Below, in pieces: positions 57,782-64,000 of a stretch of 64,000 nucleotides of DNA. The notes beneath the pieces were generated by a model. That model did not search any database. It was not told where the DNA came from and saw nothing but the letters and a program-made list of their open reading frames with translations. How positions within the stretch are numbered: position 1 is the stretch's first letter; each line of letters starts with the position of its first letter. The stretch spans positions 1-64,000 of the forward strand of contig MEDY01000161.1 in the NCBI GenBank assembly GCA_001724265.1, written 5' to 3'. A program made the translations under genes and the position numbers. The DNA comes from Rhizaria sp. SCN 62-66. Its lineage: Eukaryota > Rhizaria, unplaced.

Positions 57782-58830
57782 CTGGCTTCGAAGCTGACCA
57801 CTGGTTGCTGAGCGATGCGCTGTTGCCGTTAGGTCGTCAAGTCGTCATATCGTGTTTCGGCTTTACGAACATAAATGTCAAATTTTCGATTTGTAGTTTA
57901 TTGTTAGTTGCATTCATTTTTGTTTGTATTTCGTGTTGTTTCTGTTGGGCGACTCGTTTATGTTGTACAGTAAATTACATGGGTTTATTCTCACTTACCA
58001 GTGTCTGAGTTATATTTTTCTTAGCATGTCTGTCTCTAGTCTTTGCTTTTTGTTTCGACCAATATCATATGTCTACGGAGTTGTGCACGTAGTATTTTAT
58101 TATTTTTGTGATCCTGTCTGTATCTCCTCCTGTCTGTAACTCCTCCTTCTGTTCCAACTGTCGTTGCATATCCCAATTTTATTTGAGCGACTGCCGTGCT
58201 GTTCGTTTCATGAACGTTTGAATATTTTCGACCGTGTGTGTGTGTGTCGTAAAACAAAATTCTCTCCTGATTTCTATCTACCCTTGGGCAGGATACCCCA
58301 CGCCACCTGTGTATGCGACTGTTACTCTCGCTCTGGCTCTTCGAACTGTAGGCCAATAGACTGTCTCAGATTCAGCGTCCGTTCGTTGAACAAATGTTGT
58401 TTTTTGTCCCTTTCAACCTCCAGAATTCGTTTTGTTTTCCCCTCAATTACAAACCACTTTAGTGCTTCGTTGTCCTTCAATCACCTCTTTTTAATTTTTC
58501 CAAGCCATCATCTCACCCTTGGAGATTTCCCGTTCGTTTAAGTTACAGCTGTGCAATTTCTGTCGCGTCTCACGCATCTGTGCCCCCCGTTTGCCCGCGA
58601 GCTTTCCGCGAGTACTGCTCACACTGCGTCCTTTTACAACCTTGACCGATACATTTGTACACTGTACATGTAATGTTAACAAGTTCGGCGACCAATTTGA
58701 CTGGGCTCACTCATAAACAAGATCCTAGTTGTTCTTCATCTTCCTACCGAATCCAATCCGACTTCGCAAGATTACTTTACTTGGTGCACTCGTCTTGAAA
58801 CTGTTCATTCAAATGTAATTATGTTCACTT
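57782..58830. other. T-rich intergenic DNA
   Basis: About 1 kb, strongly T-rich on the plus strand, including the 3' end of the gene above. Open frames reflect the composition. No terminal inverted repeat for the adjacent transposase fragment was found. Confidence 0.55.
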
Positions 58831-59280
58831 TTGCGTGTGATTTCTTGTCAAAATTTGATCGCCATTTCTAAGTACGCGCGCTTCGAGCCCTTTGTCATTG
58901 AAGGACGCCTCAACTCCGAGAGTTTCCAAGAATTGCTCACGGAGAGCCTGCTGCCGAGTATCCGCGACGATCAGATCCTCCAGCAAGACAACGCGCCGGT
59001 CCACGTGTCTCGTTCTACCCTCGAGTTTCTTGCTCGGAACGACGTTCCTCTGCTCGAGGACTGGCCGGCGCAGTCTCCTGGTCTGAATCCGATTGAGCAT
59101 GCCTGGGCTCAAGCGCAGAAGCTCGTTGCTGAGCGCAACCTTGCTAACGCAACAGAGCTCAAGGTCGCTATTCTGGACGTCCTTCGCACGCTCCCCCAGG
59201 AAAACATCAACAGGCTCATCGACAGCGTGCCAAACAGGCTGCAAAAAGCTATCGAAAAGCAAGGTCGTTTCCTCAGTTAA
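58831..59280 (+). mobile_element. Truncated Tc1/mariner-type transposase (C-terminal DDE part)
   Basis: About 140 residues matching the C-terminal half of Tc1/mariner transposases: QQDNAPVHVS carries the second catalytic Asp and WPAQSPGLNPIEHAWA the third acidic residue, with 35 residues between them by my count (the classical Tc1 spacing is 34). The N-terminal DNA-binding helices and first catalytic Asp are missing; the coding part begins abruptly at about 58850 in AT-rich DNA, and the only start codon is a GTG. The reading frame from there to TAA 59280 is intact. GC-rich composition contrasts with its flanks. I could not find terminal inverted repeats or TA duplications. It is most likely a 5'-truncated relic. 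Confidence 0.85.
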
Positions 59281-60565
59281 GCGCATTATTATTATATTAT
59301 AAGCTATCTATGGATTTAAAATGTTGACCGCGGGGCCACAAACTGTAGGAACGCTTACAGTTTATTGCTCTTACGCGCCGCGTTAGTGTCGTTGCGGTTT
59401 CTGTTTTTTGCAAAAACTTCATATATCATGTCTATTTTCTACCAAATTTACTGCTCAATGTTATTTTTTGCGTATCTGAAATATGATGATCTTGATCTAT
59501 GTTGATTTCTGATATCTGCGGTTCATAAAGTTTTCGTGGTGAGAATTAAACCCAAGACATTGGAAGTCGAGGTGTTCTCAAATCAAGATCTCTGTCATAT
59601 CGCAAATATGATACATGTATTTATACTTTTTTATTTAGTTTAGCCTTGTTGTAATCGATTATAGTTCAAATGAGACCTCGATATGGAATCATGACGAGTG
59701 ACCATGACGCTCAGTTAAGTGCGGGTGTGATGAACAAAGATGAATTCAGTGAAAGTCCTACAGCAACATTTCCAACGCAAACCGACACATTGAATGTTCA
59801 CTTCATTGTTAGTCTCGTTCTCTTCGTGTATCACAGAGTCAGGAAGTAGATCGCCTTCTCACCACAAGCGCGTTTTCCATCACGCAAGTCAATAATCGGA
59901 GGTTCGACAAGTAATCTTGCAGGGTATCAAATTTATTTTGTAGTTTTAACAATATATTAGTTGTTTAGGAGTAAATGTAGTATTGTATTTCTATGCGCCG
60001 ATGTAGCGACTATAAAGAGGTATGCTTACTGTTCTGCCTGGTGTTGAGTGACTCCTCGTGGCTGCACCGTGCAGTCGTTCAAGTCACATTAATCACTTTG
60101 TGTCAAATAAATAATGGTTGTTCGGTGTAAAAAGCTACATAAATTATGTTATCTGACAAGAGTACAACATTCACTGAGATATCTCTTGATGTTGCCTTCT
60201 ATTATTATGAACGACGTGAGCTTGACTCTTCGAGGATGGAGAGAGAAGATATCATAATATAGTTGGTGCCTACAGTCATAAAACAGACATATTATATATT
60301 TAAGCAGATGTACTAGTCAAGTTATTGTGTTTTACATCTTTTGCGTCCTGTTTGTAAGACATCATTGGTGCTTACATCAAGCTACGATGAGCGAGGTTCA
60401 AATGAACGAAGCGACTGTTTTTATTGTATAAAAAGATACCTCTGGCAATGCGATTCAAATATCGCATTAAAATTGCAAAAATATACTTTGTAGTACTATT
60501 CAAAAAAGTAGAACTCAGGAGTGTATCATAGAACACGTGAAAGTACTATATGTGTCAAAAATGTT
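59281..60565. other. AT-rich intergenic DNA
   Basis: About 1.3 kb, strongly AT-rich, with no open frame, RNA gene or clear repeat that I can support. Confidence 0.6.
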
Positions 60566-60705
60566 TTTATATATTAAATTTGCGCCGAACGTCACCAGCA
60601 AGCTTCAGAATCCTGAAGCAGCTTGGGGTCTTGGTGTATCGGTATCATACCTCTTTCGGGTAGAGGTGGTAGCGGGTTCAATTCCCGCAGACCCCCTTTT
60701 TTTTT
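60566..60705 (+). repeat. Left arm of an inverted duplication carrying tRNA-Pro
   Basis: About 140 bases matching, in inverse orientation, 61407-61546, with only a few mismatches. The arm includes 60 bases upstream of the tRNA, the tRNA itself without difference, and the T-run terminator. Confidence 0.9.
60625..60696 (+). tRNA. tRNA-Pro(CGG)
   Basis: Acceptor GGGGTCT pairs with AGACCCC; the anticodon stem CCTCT/AGAGG holds the loop TTCGGGT with anticodon CGG; the T arm is GCGGG-TTCAATT-CCCGC; discriminator C; no intron. The D-arm layout matches eukaryotic tRNA-Pro. A T-run follows directly as terminator. A small hairpin, GCTTCAG-AATC-CTGAAGC, lies just upstream at 60602-60622. Confidence 0.93.
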
Positions 60706-61406
60706 CTCCATGCACGCCTCCAGCGTCGCACAGGGATCTTTTTTGTGCAGTCTTAGAGAACCTCTATTCTGTTCCGGTCTTTATTTTTGCTCAAATACAA
60801 GACAGAGGCTTGCCAACAGCACTCTGTGCTATTTGGTACTGTAACATCGACCAACGATCAAACAGCGACGATTGAAAGTCCACGATCACGTGTAATCATC
60901 GCAGAAGCGAGTTTAAGGCAGCAGAAAATACGGGGCGTTACTTGAAGTCGTGGGGTCAAGTTGAATAAAACCAGTTGCTAATGATATTTATTTATGCACA
61001 TTAACACAAATAAATTCAAGTTCTTGTTTGAGATTCGGTTTGATTGTGACAGTGGTCACATCGAGTGCTGCAGATGAATCCTACACATCATCACTGTCAC
61101 TGCCGCTGCCACAACTGTCTCAGATGATATTATTGACTTGCAGCTGTCATAGCAGTGCTACTTAATTTCCACTATGGCATGACGAGGATATACTACAGTA
61201 GTATTAATATATAGAGCGAGAATAACTTTTACTTCGAACCCATCATGGAAAAAACACTCAAAGGAAATTTGGATGATTTGTTTTTATTAATACTCGTATC
61301 AGTGTTGGCGCGCACGTGATGAGATGGGCAAAAATAGTTATGGATGAGCAGCGGATGGACCCGGCGCAAAAAAGTGTTTCTAGCAGCGCCCAGGGCGCAA
61401 GAAATG
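60706..61406. other. Spacer between the inverted tRNA-Pro genes
   Basis: About 700 bases without a gene. The tRNA copies point towards each other across it. No transposon gene or repeat was recognised inside. Confidence 0.6.
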
Positions 61407-61546
61407 AAAAAAAAAAGGGGGTCTGCGGGAATTGAACCCGCTACCACCTCTACCCGAAAGAGGTATGATACCGATACACCAAGACCCCAAGCTGCTTCAG
61501 GATTCTCAAGCTTGCTGGTGACGATTAAGGCAAATTTAATATATAA
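61407..61546 (-). repeat. Right arm of the inverted duplication carrying tRNA-Pro
   Basis: Inverse copy of 60566-60705, with scattered substitutions only outside the tRNA. Confidence 0.9.
61417..61488 (-). tRNA. tRNA-Pro(CGG), second copy
   Basis: Identical over its length to the copy at 60625-60696 but on the opposite strand, with a T-run terminator (A-run at 61407-61416 on the plus strand). The shared upstream 60 bases, including most of the small hairpin, are kept. Confidence 0.93.
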
Positions 61547-61853
61547 ATATTTATGCAACTTTTATTCAAACTTAAATTTTATATCATACATTGTCATTAT
61601 GTTTTTAATTTACCAATGTCATAATACACATCTGTAAAAATTATATGTCTGTTAAGTATTTTCTTTCAATCGACATTGGGTTTGTAAGGTGACTTAGATT
61701 CTGTTGGGCACAGGAAAGAAAATAAAGACACGACGAGGGGGCATTCGCAAGGGTCTCAGTTAATACAGAAAACCAGAAGGCAGAGCGACTAGAAGAAACA
61801 ATGAGACAAGCAATCTAAGTGAGAGGAAATCCACAAACAGTCTTTTTGATGAG
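61547..61853. other. AT-rich spacer
   Basis: About 300 bases with no feature I can support. Confidence 0.55.
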
Positions 61854-62051
61854 TCAACGGGTGCAACAGGCAGCAGCCCGGCGCCAAGGCTGGCGACAGT
61901 TACGCTTGATACTGGAAGCGGCCGGCGTGGCGCTCGCAAAAGCAGGCTGCAGAGGAGCGACCTCGGAGCCGACAGTGGTAAAACAATCCAGAGCTAGCGT
62001 CAGCAGCCGCTCTCGCGTCGCGACCCCAGTCATCGCGGCAGTGGGCAACAT
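61854..62051 (-). CDS. Doubtful small open frame next to the palindrome, 65 aa
   Basis: ATG 62051 to TGA 61854, MLPTAAMTGVATRERLLTL, in a GC-rich island whose codon choice resembles genes here. Its start lies inside the left arm of the palindrome. It matches no family I know and could equally be part of a decayed element. Confidence 0.22.
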   Translation of the reverse strand: MLPTAAMTGVATRERLLTLALDCFTTVGSEVAPLQPAFASATPAASSIKRNCRQPWRRAAACCTR

Positions 62052-62210
62052 GCTGTACACATGCGCAGGCCGACTTTTCTTGTCGACACCGGAGGGGTTT
62101 GTATCCGGCAGGTTGCTCCTAGCCGGAGCAGCGGTAAGCGCAACCTGCCGGATCAACCCCCTCCGGTGTCGATAAGAAAAGTCGGCCTGCGCCTGTTGCC
62201 CACTGTCGCG
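62034..62210. repeat. Long near-perfect palindrome (inverted repeat with short loop)
   Basis: Left arm 62034-62116 and right arm 62140-62210 pair almost completely; the left arm has one extra stretch of about 12 bases (around 62051-62062) and a few mismatches near 62095-62102. The 23-base loop contains a further GCTCC/GGAGC stem. A transcript from either strand would fold into a hairpin of about 70 base pairs. It could be a fold-back mobile element, a recent inverted duplication, or a small-RNA precursor. Confidence 0.9.
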
Positions 62211-62819
62211 TTGGTGACGAAGACGATGACGAAGACGATGAAGACGGCGATGATGGTGGCAGTGGCGGCGACGACGGTGATGATGGAGACGAGGAGGACC
62301 ACGGCAACGGTGGCGACGACGATGAGGACAATGTGTGACATAATCACCACTGTGACGGTCGCTGTCAGTCAGTCGGTCCGTCATTTCAGATATAGAGTTT
62401 TGGTCAGCCCAATGATTGTTTAAACTTGCAAAGTATGATATACTCGAATTCGATGTCATATTTTGTATTGTGTTGAATAATTGGGTTATTAGAGAAGATA
62501 CGAGCCTAGATTGGAATGTTATTGTTTGTACATACCCTACATATACCCCTTTTTTATATTAATTATTAACTAATGTTACACGTGGGCACTGAATCATTAC
62601 CAAACTACAGCAAGGATAATTATAGTCGTAGCCAACAAACTAAGTAGTAAGACATGGACACACACACGGGGCGTATCAGTGGACAAAGAGGCTTTTAAAA
62701 CAAGCAGGGAAGCAAGCAAACTCCGCCCTAACACCCGCCTATTCAAGATAAGAACAGTTATACAGAAGGCGCTACATGTACATTTCGCGGCTCAGAGAGT
62801 GTGCAGGATTTCCATGTTC
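62211..62819. other. Intergenic, 3' of the pseudokinase gene
   Basis: GC-rich with GACGAAGATGACG-type trinucleotide runs until about 62340, then AT-rich. No gene supported. Confidence 0.55.
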
Positions 62820-64000
62820 TCAGAGTCCCATCTCGTTCTTGCAGCGCGCGAGCATAGTGCGAATATCCGTGAACGAAGGCCGCAGATCGGGCTGCATGAA
62901 GCAGCGGCCGAGCATGGTAAGGAAGAGCGGTGAGAGTACCCGTGAGGCGGTCGTGCCGCCGCCCGCGCTGCGGCCCGCCAGCTCGTCCGCTGTGGGCACC
63001 TTGAGACGCGTGCCGCTCTTGCCGACGGCGTCGACGAGCTCAGCCACGGTGTAGCCCTGGAACGGCTCCTGGCGCGCGGTGAGCTCCCAGCACAGTACGC
63101 CAAACGAGTACACGTCCGAGGCCTTGGTGGGCGTCGCGCCCAGCAGCACCTCGGGCGCGGACCACGCGGTTAGGAAGCGGTGGCCCAACATGACTTCGGC
63201 GAAGGTCTTGACGGACTTGACGCCGACGTCACAAACCTTGATGCTCATGTTTTCGTCCAGCAGCACGTTGCGCGACTTAAGGTGCACATGGATCTGCCCG
63301 CGCGCGTGCAGCGCCTCCATCGCAGTCGCGACTTCGCTCGCCACACGCACGATCGTCGCCGGGGAGAGGTCCTTGGCCGTTTGGCGCAGCAGGTCGAACA
63401 GGGAGCGGCGCGCAACGTACTCCGACACCGCGTACACGTGGTTGCCCTGTGAGGCAGAATAGACCAGAGTAAGACAGAGAGAGCAAGAGTGAGATAACAT
63501 GTACTCACAAAGGTTTGAGAAGATGAAACAGTGAAGTGATCAAACTATAGACAACAGACAGAAATATATATGCAAAGACGGACCTGTCGCGCAACGCCGA
63601 TGAAGCGCACGATGTGCGAGTGCGCGATGCGGGACTTTTCGTCGAGCTCGACGGCAAGCTCCTCAACCGAAATGGCACGCATGCCCTCGAGGCGGAAGCG
63701 CTTGACGAGCACGCGCTGGTCATCCATCACGCCCACGGCTGTGGTCCACACGCCCGTGTCGCAGAGGATCTGCTGCGCGCCGCCGCTACCGCCGTTAGCC
63801 GCGGTCGCGGCCGCAGCAGCTGCGGCCGCCGCGGAACCGCCCTCGGCCTGCGCGGTAGCCGTCGCCGCGGCAGCCGCGGCGGAGGCAAAGAAGGCGCGCG
63901 GCAGCACGAGGCGGTCCAGGTCGATGCGCTGCGTGGTGGCGGCCGAGCTGAGCGCAGAGGGCTGCAGGAAATGGCTGTTGCCGCGGCCGCCGCCCGCGGG
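62820..64000 (-). CDS. TKL-type pseudokinase, 5' end outside the window
   Basis: Exon A runs from beyond 64000 to 63584 and exon B is 63446-62820 (TGA stop); the intron has a GTCCGT donor and a CCTCACAG acceptor, phase 0. Exon A is open to the window edge, so the protein continues upstream. Kinase landmarks are VLVKRF (the beta-3 lysine is kept), a Glu-rich C helix (SVEELAVEL), VYAVSEYV (hinge), the catalytic loop HVHLKSRNVLLDE, KVCDVG, SAPEVLLGATPTKASDVYSF and RCFMQPDLRPSF. The HRD triad is HVH, so the catalytic Asp is His (codon 63284-63282), and DFG is DVG. The fold is therefore kept but phosphotransfer should be lost or very weak. TKL style (LKSRNVLLDE, SDVYSFGVLCWEL) is clear. The N-terminal Ala-rich insert at 63720-63900 lies in or before the Gly loop, which is not recognisable. 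Confidence 0.85.

Overview
The window is nuclear DNA from a eukaryotic microbe or alga that I cannot place in a lineage. Signs of this are GT-AG spliceosomal introns, tRNA genes with internal promoters and T-run terminators, and proteins of the eukaryotic endomembrane and microtubule systems (NSF, SYS1, XMAP215, serine palmitoyltransferase). Coding regions are GC-rich with a strong preference for G or C at third positions, and intergenic DNA is AT-rich. Most genes have zero to three introns. Eleven of the thirteen introns I placed begin GTACGT or GTACGC. Many proteins carry long Ala, Ser, Gln and Asn tracts, and the Asn tracts are written almost purely in AAC.

Layout. 1-13.7 kb: a large TALE-homeobox gene (+), about 5 kb of T/CT-rich DNA with one frameshifted coding remnant, then proline dehydrogenase (-). 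14-25 kb: an Asn-rich protein with a TATA box (+), a serine palmitoyltransferase LCB2-like enzyme (-) divergent from a polytopic membrane protein (+), a small acidic protein (-) and an RS-rich splicing-type protein (-). 25-36 kb: a Ser/Thr kinase with a polytopic membrane C-terminus and one in-frame TAG (+), NSF/Sec18 (+), an intron-bearing tRNA-like gene (+), a coding fragment (-) and SYS1 (-). 36-40 kb: decayed coding blocks and a (GAT)29 tract, then a Pro/Gln-repeat membrane protein (-). 41-58 kb: an XMAP215/Dis1 TOG protein (+), an SLC25A39/40-type mitochondrial carrier (-), a three-exon twin-CX9C protein like mitoribosomal mS37 (-) and a 1634-residue low-complexity protein (+). 58-64 kb: repeat-like AT-rich DNA with a truncated Tc1/mariner transposase, two tRNA-Pro(CGG) genes in an inverted duplication, a long DNA palindrome, and a 5'-partial TKL pseudokinase (-).

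No operon-like system is visible; these look like independent housekeeping and regulatory genes. Two loose themes are secretory-pathway membrane traffic (NSF, SYS1, LCB2) and mitochondrial function (PRODH, SLC25A39/40, mS37-like). The observations most worth following up are the in-frame TAG at the kinase Gln position, which overlaps a perfect splice-donor hexamer; the kinase-polytopic membrane architecture; the rigid GTACGY donor; the inverted tRNA-Pro pair; the long palindrome at 62.1 kb; and the pseudokinase whose catalytic Asp is replaced by His.
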